Below, in pieces: positions 1 through 7,051 of a DNA stretch of 38,361 nucleotides. The translations under genes and the position numbers were made by a program. The notes under the pieces were generated by a model. It did not search any database and had not been told where the DNA came from. It saw only the letters and a program-made list of their open reading frames with translations. The stretch's first letter is position 1; every line of letters starts with the position of its first letter. The DNA is from Oscillospiraceae bacterium (GTDB lineage Bacteria > Bacillota > Clostridia > Oscillospirales > Oscillospiraceae): assembly GCA_902767915.1 (NCBI GenBank), contig CACXJE010000029.1, positions 1 to 38,361 on the forward strand, in the 5' to 3' direction.

Positions 1-206
1 TTGATGGTGCCGTCATAGGCGGTGGCGGTGGGAGCGGCCACCGTGACCTTGGTGAGATCCTCCTCGGTCAGGGGACCGATGGCGCTCCGGTCCTGCAGAT
101 GGTACTTGGTATCCCGGCCGCTGAACACGCCGCAGAGCAGCAGAACGGCCAGGGCCACCACGACTACGGTGCAGATGATTTTGTAAAGGTATGTTTTCTT
201 ATCCAT
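1..206 (-). CDS. Membrane-anchored protein of unknown function (3' part outside window)
   Basis: The reading frame starts with ATG at 206 after a strong GAGGAGG site and runs off the left edge, giving about 68 residues. The N-terminus begins MDKKTYLYK, followed by a single hydrophobic segment (about residues 9-26) and a polar region (GRDTKYHLQDRS, then GPLTEEDL). This suggests one N-terminal membrane anchor with the rest outside the membrane. LLLCG lacks a convincing lipobox. It begins 10 bp after the rnfB stop codon, so it is probably the last or next-to-last gene of the rnf operon. I do not recognise the family. An ApbE flavin transferase would make sense here because Rnf subunits need covalent FMN, but nothing visible supports that. 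Confidence 0.75.
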   Translation of the reverse strand, partial: MDKKTYLYKIICTVVVVALAVLLLCGVFSGRDTKYHLQDRSAIGPLTEEDLTKVTVAAPTATAYDGTI

Positions 207-215
207 GGTTCCTCC

Positions 216-1016
216 TCATTGCTGGCCCACCGGGGGTGTGATGACCTTGGACGGGCACTTGGCGGCGCAGGCGCCGCATTGGACGCAGGCTTCATAGTCC
301 ACATGGGCCAGATTGCCCTCCACGTGGATGGCGTCGGCGGGGCACTGCTTGGTGCAGAGCATGCAGCCGATGCAGCCGGCGGAGCAGACCTTCTTGACCT
401 GGGGACCCTTGTCCCGGTTGGAGCATTGGACCGAAACGTGCTTGGATTCCGGTACCAGCTCAATGAGCCCTCTGGGGCAGGTTTTGACGCACAGGCCGCA
501 GCCCACGCATTTGTTCCGGTTGACCAGGGCCACGCCGTCCCTGACGGTGATGGCCTGCTCGGGGCAGACCCTCACGCAGGAGCCCAGCCCCAGGCAGCCG
601 TAGTCGCAGTCGGTGAAGCGGATGCCGTTCATGGCGGCGTTGCGGCAGTCGGGCAGGCCGATGTAGTTGCCCTGGTTGCCGGTGTATTCGCAGCTGCCCT
701 TGCAGCGGACGAAGGCCACCTTCCGCTCCACGTCTCCGGCCTCGGCGCCCATGATGGCGCCGATCCTCTCGGCCACGGGCTTGCCGCCCACGGGGCAGCC
801 GTTCACCGGGGCCTCGCCCCGGGCGATGGCGGCGGCCATGGCGTCGCAGCCGGCGTAGCCGCAGGCGCCGCAGTTGTTGCCGGGCAGGGCCTCCCGGACC
901 GCGGCCTCCTGTTCATTGACCTCCACGTGGAATTTCTTGCTGGTGTAGACCAGACCGTAGCCCACAATGATGCCGACCACGGTAATGACGATGGTAGTAA
1001 TCAGAATCGTATTCAT
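216..1016 (-). CDS. rnfB: Rnf complex subunit B (multi-cluster ferredoxin-like subunit)
   Basis: RnfB is the iron-sulfur subunit thought to accept electrons from reduced ferredoxin in the membrane Rnf complex. The 266-aa product has an N-terminal membrane helix (residues 1-24). An Fe-S domain follows with C49, C52, C57 and C74 (GNNCGACGYAGC...NGCP). Then comes a long Cys-rich half with ferredoxin motifs CLGLGSCVRVCP, CVGCGLCVKTCP, CIGCMLCTKQCP and CVQCGACAAKCP. An upstream in-frame start is possible, but ATG at 1016 has a GAGGAGG site and gives the canonical membrane N-terminus. It lies 13 bp after rnfA and is the last recognised Rnf subunit in the operon. The order C-D-G-E-A-B matches clostridial Rnf operons. 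Confidence 0.96.
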   Translation of the reverse strand: MNTILITTIVITVVGIIVGYGLVYTSKKFHVEVNEQEAAVREALPGNNCGACGYAGCDAMAAAIARGEAPVNGCPVGGKPVAERIGAIMGAEAGDVERKVAFVRCKGSCEYTGNQGNYIGLPDCRNAAMNGIRFTDCDYGCLGLGSCVRVCPEQAITVRDGVALVNRNKCVGCGLCVKTCPRGLIELVPESKHVSVQCSNRDKGPQVKKVCSAGCIGCMLCTKQCPADAIHVEGNLAHVDYEACVQCGACAAKCPSKVITPPVGQQ

Positions 1017-1029
1017 CTCTCGGCCCTCC

Positions 1030-1608
1030 TCAGAACACCAGGCCCGCGAAACCCATAAAGGCAATGGACATCAGAGCGGCGGAGATCAGGACGATGGGCG
1101 CCCCACGCAGGGGAGCGGGCAGGACCTCCTCGTCGATCCGGGTGCGGATGCCGGCCAGCAGCACGATGGCAAGGGTGTAGCCCACGCCGGTGCCGAAGCC
1201 CGCGAGCACGCTTTCCAGGAAGCCGTATTCGTTCTGCACGTTGGTCAGCGCCACGCCCAGCACGGCGCAGTTGGTGGTGATCAGGGGCAGGTAGATGCCC
1301 AGGGCGTTGTAGACCGCCGGGGATTTCTTTTTCAGGAACATCTCCACGATCTGCACCAGGGCCGCGATGACCAGGATGAAGACGATGGTCTTCATAAAGT
1401 CCAGTCCGAAGGGGGCCAGGACCTTGTTGTAGAGCAGCCAGGCCACCGCGGAGGCGATGGTGATGACGAAGATCACCGCGCCGCCCAGGGAGGCCGAGGC
1501 CTTCATCTGCTTGGATACGCCCAGGAAGGAGCAGATGCCCAGGAACTGATTGAGCACCACGTTGTTGATGAGGGCGGTGCCCACAATGATTAGGATCAGG
1601 CTTTTCAT
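1030..1608 (-). CDS. rnfA: Rnf complex subunit A (integral membrane)
   Basis: This 192-aa integral membrane subunit of the Rnf complex is homologous to NqrE and RnfE. The N-terminus has the family motif NNVVLNQFLGICSFLG (residues 15-30), and a second half-repeat contains TTNCAVLGVAL. The Cys residues in these two motifs are, in the RnfA/RnfE and NqrD/NqrE families, the ligands of a membrane-embedded iron-sulfur centre between the two subunits. About six hydrophobic segments are visible. Its ATG overlaps the rnfE stop by 4 bp (1605-1608), implying translational coupling and roughly equal stoichiometry with its partner RnfE. Confidence 0.97.
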   Translation of the reverse strand: MKSLILIIVGTALINNVVLNQFLGICSFLGVSKQMKASASLGGAVIFVITIASAVAWLLYNKVLAPFGLDFMKTIVFILVIAALVQIVEMFLKKKSPAVYNALGIYLPLITTNCAVLGVALTNVQNEYGFLESVLAGFGTGVGYTLAIVLLAGIRTRIDEEVLPAPLRGAPIVLISAALMSIAFMGFAGLVF

Positions 1609-2288
1609 CTCTGGGGCACCTCCTCCTTCTGCTCACAGGCGGCGCTGCAGGCTGCGCAGCAGCCGTCGCAGCCGCTCTCCACCAGCTTCCGCTGGCGGGT
1701 CTTGATGCCGATGGCGTTCATAATGGCGATGAACAGGGCGATGATCAGGAAGGCGCCGGGAGGCTGAACGAAGATGGCCATGGGCTCCACGGTCTTGGGA
1801 AGGACCTGGGCGCCGAAGCAGGTGCCGCTGCCCAGGATTTCCCGCAGGGCGCCGGCCAGGGTCAGGGCGATGGTGAAGCCGATGCCCATGCCCAGGCCGT
1901 CCATCACGGACAGGCCCACCGGGTTTTTGTTGGCGTAGGCCTCCGCCCGGCCAAGGATGATGCAGTTGACCACGATCAGCGGGATGTAGATGCCCAGCGT
2001 CTCATAGACGTCGGGGGTGTAGGCCTTCATGAGGAGCTCGGTAACCGTGACCAGGGAGGCCACGATCACAATGTAGGCCGGCAGCCGGACCTGGTCGGGG
2101 ATGACCTTCCGCAGGGCGGAGATCACTAAGTTGGAGAGAATCAGCACGGCGGTGGTGGAGACGCCCATGCCGATGCCGTTCACCGCGGCGGTGGAGACCG
2201 CCAGGGTGGGGCACATGCCCAGCATCAGAACCAGGGTGGGGTTCTCCCTGATGATGCCGTTGTAGAGCCGTTCCAGGTATTTATTCAT
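1605..2288 (-). CDS. rnfE: Rnf complex subunit E (integral membrane) with Cys-rich C-terminal tail
   Basis: RnfE, 227 aa, is the integral membrane partner of RnfA and is homologous to NqrD. It shows the family motifs NPTLVLMLGMCPTLAVS (residues 16-32) and IVVNCIILGRAEAYA (around 105-119), whose Cys residues correspond to the iron-sulfur ligands shared with RnfA. About six membrane segments are visible. The last ~20 residues form an extra tail, CDGCCAACSAACEQ, with five closely spaced cysteines; I do not expect this in every RnfE. It starts one base after the rnfD-rnfG stop codon and overlaps rnfA by 4 bp at its 3' end, so the operon is tightly packed. Confidence 0.96.
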   Translation of the reverse strand: MNKYLERLYNGIIRENPTLVLMLGMCPTLAVSTAAVNGIGMGVSTTAVLILSNLVISALRKVIPDQVRLPAYIVIVASLVTVTELLMKAYTPDVYETLGIYIPLIVVNCIILGRAEAYANKNPVGLSVMDGLGMGIGFTIALTLAGALREILGSGTCFGAQVLPKTVEPMAIFVQPPGAFLIIALFIAIMNAIGIKTRQRKLVESGCDGCCAACSAACEQKEEVPQR

Positions 2289-2289
2289 C

Positions 2290-3846
2290 TCAGTCCCCTC
2301 CCTTCACTACGTTGCGGAAGAAGTCCAGGGCGGCGTTGATGGCGTTGACAGAGGCCTTGGAGGAAATGGTCGCGCCGGAGACGCCGTCCACGCCCTCGTC
2401 TCCGGTGCCGTTGAGCACGAAGGCGGAGACGTTCCTGCCGGAGAACTGGCCGGTGAAGCCCGGCTCCTTGCAGAGACTGCCCTTGCCGGGGGTCTCGTTG
2501 TTGACGGTGTTGGTGATGGATGTGATGGTGCCGTCGCCGGTAAAGCCGATGATGTAGGTGAGGTCGCCGTTGTAGCCCTCCTTGGAGGTGACGGAGACCG
2601 CGTAGCCCACGGTCTTGCCGGCGGCGTCCTTGCCCTCCACCGCCTCGTTGATGGTGACGGCGCCGAAGGCAGTGCCGTATTTTTCGCCGGCGAAGCGGGA
2701 GACCTTCTCTTCCAGGAAGCTGAAGTCGGAGGCCTCGGGGATCACGGACTGGTAGGCGGCTGCGGCCTTGGCCCGCTCCTGCTTTTCGATGGGGGCCTTG
2801 GTCATGGAGAACACGCCGGACAGGGCCAGACCGGAAACCAGGGCGATGATGGCAATGGCGATCACCGGCTTGGGGAACCGATCGAAGAAGGTCTTCTTGT
2901 GTACCAGACCGTGGATCTGCAGAGCCCGCTTGCGGAAGGCGTAGGGCTTGGAGACGATGTAGGTGTCGATGAGGGGGGTGAACAGGTTGCCGATGATGAT
3001 GGCGTAGCTGAAGGAGTCGGCCGCGTGTCCGTAGATCCGGAACATGGCCCCCAGCACGCCGATCAGCACGCCGTAGATCGTCTGGGCCAGGCGGCTCACC
3101 GGGGAGGTCACGTAGTCGGTGGCCATGAAGAAGGCGCCCAGGATCACGCCGCCGCCGCAGAGATGGGCGGCCAGGAAGGCGGGGTCGAAGCCCTGCCCGC
3201 CGAACAGGCCGATGAACAGGGTGAAGCTGGCCAGCACCGAGATGCAGATCTGCCCGTGGATCACGTCATAGGCCCACAGCAGCATGCCGCCGATCAGCAG
3301 GGCCAGCACAGAGCCGCCGATGACGCCGTTGGAGGTGCCCAGGAACATCCGGGTGATGTTCACCACCTGGCCGGACTTCAGGACCTCCATGGGGGTGGCG
3401 GCGGAGACGCCGTCCACCAGGAAGCCCGTCATGGCGTTGGGGAAGGAGATCAAAAGGAAGCAGCGGGCCGCCAGGGCCGGGTTGATGAAGTTCTTGCCCA
3501 GGCCGCCGAAGCAGCACTTGACCAGGCCGATGGCGAAGACGGAGCCCAAAATCGGGATGTACAGGGGGACGCTGGGGGACAGGGTCAGGGCCAGCAGCAG
3601 GCCGGTCAGAGCGGCGCTGCAGTCGGTCCAGGTGTCCTTGCGGCCGGTGAGCTTGTCGAAGACGAATTCCGTGGCCACCGCGGCGATCACCGCCGCCAGG
3701 ATGATCCACAGGGCCTGCAGGCCGTGAACGAAGATGCCCACCAGGGTGGCCGGCAGCAGGGCGGCGATCACCACCAGCATGATGAAGCGGGTGGTCCAGT
3801 AATTTCGGACGTGGGGGCCGGAGGAGAGGTTCAGTTTCTGATTCAT
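2290..3846 (-). CDS. rnfD: RnfD-RnfG fusion (two covalently flavinylated modules)
   Basis: This 518-aa protein fuses two Rnf subunits usually encoded separately. Residues 1 to about 315 are RnfD, a polytopic membrane subunit homologous to NqrB; it carries DGVSAATPMEVLK, in which T151 fits the S(G/A)AT flavinylation site. Residues about 326-518 are RnfG: one membrane helix (about 328-347) and an FMN-binding domain ending in DGVSGATISSKA, where T493 is the predicted phosphoester-FMN attachment residue. The join is a short cytoplasmic linker around HKKTFFDRFPKP. The reading frame is continuous with no internal stop. It overlaps rnfC by 4 bp and abuts rnfE. Within Rnf, these subunits carry electrons through or along the membrane towards the NADH side. 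An ApbE-type transferase would be needed for flavinylation; none is visible here. Confidence 0.93.
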   Translation of the reverse strand: MNQKLNLSSGPHVRNYWTTRFIMLVVIAALLPATLVGIFVHGLQALWIILAAVIAAVATEFVFDKLTGRKDTWTDCSAALTGLLLALTLSPSVPLYIPILGSVFAIGLVKCCFGGLGKNFINPALAARCFLLISFPNAMTGFLVDGVSAATPMEVLKSGQVVNITRMFLGTSNGVIGGSVLALLIGGMLLWAYDVIHGQICISVLASFTLFIGLFGGQGFDPAFLAAHLCGGGVILGAFFMATDYVTSPVSRLAQTIYGVLIGVLGAMFRIYGHAADSFSYAIIIGNLFTPLIDTYIVSKPYAFRKRALQIHGLVHKKTFFDRFPKPVIAIAIIALVSGLALSGVFSMTKAPIEKQERAKAAAAYQSVIPEASDFSFLEEKVSRFAGEKYGTAFGAVTINEAVEGKDAAGKTVGYAVSVTSKEGYNGDLTYIIGFTGDGTITSITNTVNNETPGKGSLCKEPGFTGQFSGRNVSAFVLNGTGDEGVDGVSGATISSKASVNAINAALDFFRNVVKGGD

Positions 3847-5195
3847 TTTTTACCTCCCGCCTGTGCGGCGCGTTTCCGCGCCAGGATCTCGGCCTTGACC
3901 TGCTTGAAGGTCTCGGTCAGCGGCCGTTTGGCCGGGCAAATGAAGGAGCAGGAGCCGCAGGCCACGCATTCCAAGCCGTGGAGCTTGTTTTCATACCGGT
4001 CGTAGTCCTCCCGGCGGGCAGCCTCGGCCATCAGCTCCGGCAGCAGGCCCGTGGGGCAGACCGTGGTGCAGCGGCCGCAGCGCAGACAGGCTGTCCGCTG
4101 CCGCTCGGCCACCTCCACTCCGTCCCGAAGGATCATGGTGAGGCCGTTGGTGGTCTTCACCACCGGAACGTCCAGATCGCTGAGGGCGAAGCCCATCATG
4201 GGGCCGCCGGCCAGGACCTTTTTCAGGACGGCCCCTTCCTTAACGCCCCCGCAGGCCTCGATCAGCTCCCGGACGTTGGTGCCGTCGGGAACGATGAAAT
4301 TCCGGGGCTTCACCACCGCCTTGCCGGAGACGGTGAGCCCGTGGGTGAACAGGGGCTCTCCGTAGCACACCGCCCGCTGGATCGCGTAGAGGGTGCCCAC
4401 GTTGTCCACGATGCAGCCCACGTCGGCGGGCAGCTTGGACACGGGATAGTCGGCGCCCACGATGACCTTGATCAGAGTGTGCTCGCCGCCCTGGGGGTAC
4501 TTGGTGTGGAGCCGCAGGACCCGGATCCGCTCCTTGCCGGCAGCGGCTGCCTCCATGGCGGCAATGGCCTCGGGCTTGTTCTTTTCGATGCCCACCACGC
4601 CCTCGGCCTTGGGGAAGAGCCGGAGCACCAGCTCCAGACCCTCGATGATTTCCCTGGCCTTGGTGCGCATGAGCTGGTCGTTGCAGGTGAGATAGGGCTC
4701 GCACTCGGCGCCGTTGGCGATGACCCAGCGAATCGCGTTGGGATCCTTGGGCGCCAGCTTCACGTGGGTGGGGAAGCCTGCGCCGCCCAGACCCACGATG
4801 CCGGCCTGCCGGACCCGGTCCTTGATTTCCTCGCCGGTGAGCTGACTGAGATCTCTGCGGGTCTCATAGTCGCCTGCCGGGGTGAACTGCCCGTCGTTTT
4901 CCACCACGATGCACTCCATCAGGGCGCCGGAGATGGTGCGGCGCTTTTCAATGGCCTTCACCCTGCCGGAGCAGGAGCAGATCACGTTGGCGGAGACGAA
5001 GCCGTCGGCCTCGGCAATCAGCTGACCGGCCAGCACCGGGTCGTTCTTTTTGACCACGGGCTTGGCGGGCTTGCCGATGTGCTGGGAGAGGGGATAGACC
5101 ATCTCTCCCACGGGATGAAACAGACGCAGCGGCTCTTCCCGACTCAGATCCTTGTGCTCTCTGGGGTGAACGCCGCCGCGGAACGTATCTTTCAA
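3843..5195 (-). CDS. rnfC: Rnf complex subunit C (NADH/FMN and ferredoxin-type iron-sulfur subunit)
   Basis: RnfC, 450 aa, is the peripheral subunit at which NAD+ is reduced. An N-terminal barrel-sandwich region (residues about 25-90) is followed by an NADH/FMN-binding Rossmann-like region with GIVGLGGAGFPTH (132-144) and GAECEPYLT (162-170). A SLBB-like segment comes next, then two [4Fe-4S] motifs: C370, C373, C376, C380 and C410, C413, C416, C420. Translation starts at TTG (5195-5193), supported by GGAGGT nine bases upstream and by the family N-terminus (F-GG-HP). It is the first gene of the rnf operon, behind a sigma-A-like promoter at 5253-5281. The length is typical for a clostridial RnfC. 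Confidence 0.97.
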   Translation of the reverse strand: MKDTFRGGVHPREHKDLSREEPLRLFHPVGEMVYPLSQHIGKPAKPVVKKNDPVLAGQLIAEADGFVSANVICSCSGRVKAIEKRRTISGALMECIVVENDGQFTPAGDYETRRDLSQLTGEEIKDRVRQAGIVGLGGAGFPTHVKLAPKDPNAIRWVIANGAECEPYLTCNDQLMRTKAREIIEGLELVLRLFPKAEGVVGIEKNKPEAIAAMEAAAAGKERIRVLRLHTKYPQGGEHTLIKVIVGADYPVSKLPADVGCIVDNVGTLYAIQRAVCYGEPLFTHGLTVSGKAVVKPRNFIVPDGTNVRELIEACGGVKEGAVLKKVLAGGPMMGFALSDLDVPVVKTTNGLTMILRDGVEVAERQRTACLRCGRCTTVCPTGLLPELMAEAARREDYDRYENKLHGLECVACGSCSFICPAKRPLTETFKQVKAEILARKRAAQAGGKK

Positions 5196-5252
5196 GTTGC
5201 TGCCACCTCCAAATATCTGTCGTCATGGGTGTGGATATACTTATACAAAATT

Positions 5253-5281
5253 AGTTTATCATATAAAACGGATTTTGTAAA
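5253..5281 (-). promoter_or_regulatory. Sigma-A-type promoter of the rnf operon
   Basis: Read on the minus strand, TTTACA (5276-5281) is followed after 17 bases by TAAACT (5253-5258), in an AT-rich stretch that stands out from the GC-rich surroundings. It lies about 60 bases upstream of the rnfC TTG start. The -35 matches five of six consensus bases and the -10 four of six. Confidence 0.5.
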
Positions 5282-5309
5282 CATTAAATGAACAAAAAAC
5301 AATGGAAAA

Positions 5310-5354
5310 AGGCACCAGGCAATAGGCAATAGGCATCAGGCAACAGGCAACAGG
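5310..5354. repeat. AGGCANN heptamer tandem repeat, six units
   Basis: Six consecutive 7-bp units read AGGCACC, AGGCAAT, AGGCAAT, AGGCATC, AGGCAAC, AGGCAAC, followed by AGG. Only the last two bases of each unit vary. Related tracts occur in the opposite orientation at 9268-9300 and near 8270-8287. This tract sits just upstream of the rnf promoter and next to a two-hairpin repeat. Confidence 0.85.
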
Positions 5355-5366
5355 GGCGCGCGAAAA

Positions 5367-5439
5367 AACCTCCCCTAACACCGCGAAGCGGTTTTAGGGG
5401 AGGGGGACCACCGCGCAAGGCGCGGTGGTGGAGGGGTTC
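5367..5439. repeat. Two-hairpin dispersed repeat, copy 1
   Basis: The first stem pairs CCTCCCCTAA (5369-5378) with TTAGGGGAGG (5394-5403). The second pairs CCACCGCGC (5408-5416) with GCGCGGTGG (5420-5428). GGAGGGG closes the element. Copy 2 at 8193-8260 is inverted and keeps the conserved borders while the inner stem sequences differ but still pair. This points to a family constrained by structure. The rest of 5440-5525 holds only a fragment of another repeat. Confidence 0.8.
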
Positions 5440-5487
5440 CCTGTTAAGCGAAAAGTGAATATTGAACAATTCGGATTTGGCATTCCG

Positions 5488-5512
5488 CGAATTGAGATCG
5501 TCAAATCCCAAT
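5488..5512. repeat. Solo flank of the nested-palindrome repeat family
   Basis: The segment GCGAATTGAGATCGTCAAAT (from 5488) is nearly the reverse complement of the conserved flank that precedes the 26-bp-arm palindromes at 6217, 12871 and 23103. Here the palindrome itself is missing, so this looks like a remnant or half element. Confidence 0.5.
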
Positions 5513-5525
5513 TTGCAAACCACGC

Positions 5526-6191
5526 TCAAGCCTCAACAGTCAATTCGATCCGTCTGTCCGCCAGGCCCTCCAGCAGGGCCGGCTCGTGGGTGGCGATGAG
5601 CAGGGTTTTTCCGGCCTGCTTCAGGCCCGTCAGAAGCTCCCGCAGCCGGGCGCCGGTTTTCCGGTCCAGTCCTGCCAGGGGCTCGTCCAGAATCAGCACC
5701 TCCGGATTCAGCGCCAGCACCGCCGCCAGGGCCACCTGCTTCTTCTGGCCGCCGCTGAGATGGTAGGGGGCCTTCTCCGCCAGGGGCTCCAGACCGAACA
5801 GGGCCATGCAGTCCCGGACCCGGCCTTCCGTTTCCGCCTCCGACAGCCCCAGCTGCCGGGGCCCGAAGGCGATCTCATCCCAAACTGTGGCGCTGAACAG
5901 CATCACGTCCGGGTTCTGGAACAGATACCCGATCCGCTGGTGGAACCGCTTGGCCCTGGCCTGCTTTTTCAGCAGGGCCGCGGTGATCTCGGCGCCGTCA
6001 AAGCGGTAGCTGCCCTTCTGGGGGAAGGACAGCCCGTTCAGGATCCGGAACAGGGTGGATTTTCCCGCCCCGTTGTCTCCCAGAAGGGCCAGGCATTCTC
6101 CGGCCTCCACAGACAGAGAAACCTCCCGCAGCACCGGCGGCTCTGCGGGGGAGTAGGAAAAGGTGATGTTTTCAAGCTCGATCAGCGGCAT
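5526..6191 (-). CDS. cbiO: Energy-coupling factor ATPase of nickel/cobalt transporter (CbiO-like)
   Basis: This 221-aa ABC ATPase drives a group I ECF transporter. It shows Walker A GDNGAGKST (38-46), Q-loop Q92 in YLFQNPD, signature LSGGQ (145-149), Walker B LILDEP (166-171) and switch His H202 (ATHE). FQNPD in the Q-loop is typical of ECF/CbiO ATPases. The start ATG (6191) has AAAGGA five bases upstream. It follows cbiQ in the same direction, but a 146-bp gap holding a large palindromic repeat separates them, so its expression may be uncoupled from cbiMQ. A single ATPase gene is visible, so the transporter probably uses a homodimer. Confidence 0.93.
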   Translation of the reverse strand: MPLIELENITFSYSPAEPPVLREVSLSVEAGECLALLGDNGAGKSTLFRILNGLSFPQKGSYRFDGAEITAALLKKQARAKRFHQRIGYLFQNPDVMLFSATVWDEIAFGPRQLGLSEAETEGRVRDCMALFGLEPLAEKAPYHLSGGQKKQVALAAVLALNPEVLILDEPLAGLDRKTGARLRELLTGLKQAGKTLLIATHEPALLEGLADRRIELTVEA

Positions 6192-6216
6192 AGCGGTCCT
6201 TTCTGTTTTGCAAAGC

Positions 6217-6331
6217 GGGATTTGGCGATTTCAATTCGTAGGGGCCGATGCCCACATCGGCCCTATCCCGGATCAGCGGGAGGGCCGATGTGGGCATCGG
6301 CCCCTACGGGTGTAGCTCGACAATTCCCAAT
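6217..6331. repeat. Nested palindromic repeat, copy 1 (inside the cbi operon)
   Basis: Two perfect 26-bp arms (6238-6263 and 6282-6307) are inverted about an 18-bp spacer, CCCGGATCAGCGGG being its core. Each arm is itself a hairpin: GGGCCGATG and CATCGGCCC around a 4-base loop. The flank GGGATTTGGCGATTTCAATT precedes it. Near-identical copies lie at 12871 and 23103. Confidence 0.93.
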
Positions 6332-6337
6332 TGCACA

Positions 6338-7051
6338 TTACAGTCCCTTGTAATCATCGGTAAACCCCCGGCAGCACATGGCCTCCCAGGTTTCCCGGCT
6401 CAGCTCTGTGGAGCGCAGGAAGGTGACCCCCAGCAGTCCCCCCACGGATCGGTATTCCCGGCGGCCCTTGCCCACGGCCCGCAGCAGGTAGGCGGTGAGC
6501 AGGTCCCGCAGCAGGGTCCCCAGCAGGACGATGTATTTGAGGGTCAGATCCAGCAGGAAGACGAAAATCCCCGGCACACGGAGCTTTCGCAGGGCGCCGG
6601 TGACGTGGTTCCATTGGGTGGTCCGGTTGAAGATATTGACCATGGTGACGCTGAGAAAGATCTTCCCCACCACGGTCAGATTGTTGGGGATCCCGGCAGG
6701 CCGCAGCAGCATGGCGGGCAGAAAGAGCAGCAGCGCCAGAAAGGCCGCGGCCAGGGCGGATTTCAGCACCCCCAGGATCAGCTCCCCCGGCAGCAGGCAG
6801 AGTCTGCCCAGGATCAGGGCGGCCAGGGTCAGCAGCAACAGCCGGCTCCGGGCCAGGGACAGCAGTACCACCAGTACCAGCAGCAACAGCAGCCGCAGGA
6901 GGGCGGGCAGCTGCCTTTTGCCCTCCCGGCCCCGCTGGACCTTGAGCCGGGCCAGAACCCCGCCCAGGGACCGGAGACTGCGTATGGCAAAAGCGCCGCC
7001 GGATTTCGGCGGCGCGCTTGCCTCAGATTTTGTCATCCAGGCGGGGATCAT
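6338..7051 (-). CDS. cbiQ: ECF transporter transmembrane protein CbiQ
   Basis: CbiQ (T component), 237 aa, is the scaffold that connects the metal-binding CbiM to the ATPase. The N-terminal ~45 residues are cytoplasmic and basic. Very hydrophobic membrane segments follow (LPALLRLLLLLVLVVLL onwards). Coupling-helix motifs near the C-terminus include GKGRREYRS and EAMCCRGF, the second resembling the A-x3-RG motif that docks onto the ATPase. Its ATG overlaps the cbiM stop (ATGA, 7048-7051), which indicates translational coupling; GGAG lies nine bases upstream. Confidence 0.9.
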   Translation of the reverse strand: MIPAWMTKSEASAPPKSGGAFAIRSLRSLGGVLARLKVQRGREGKRQLPALLRLLLLLVLVVLLSLARSRLLLLTLAALILGRLCLLPGELILGVLKSALAAAFLALLLFLPAMLLRPAGIPNNLTVVGKIFLSVTMVNIFNRTTQWNHVTGALRKLRVPGIFVFLLDLTLKYIVLLGTLLRDLLTAYLLRAVGKGRREYRSVGGLLGVTFLRSTELSRETWEAMCCRGFTDDYKGL

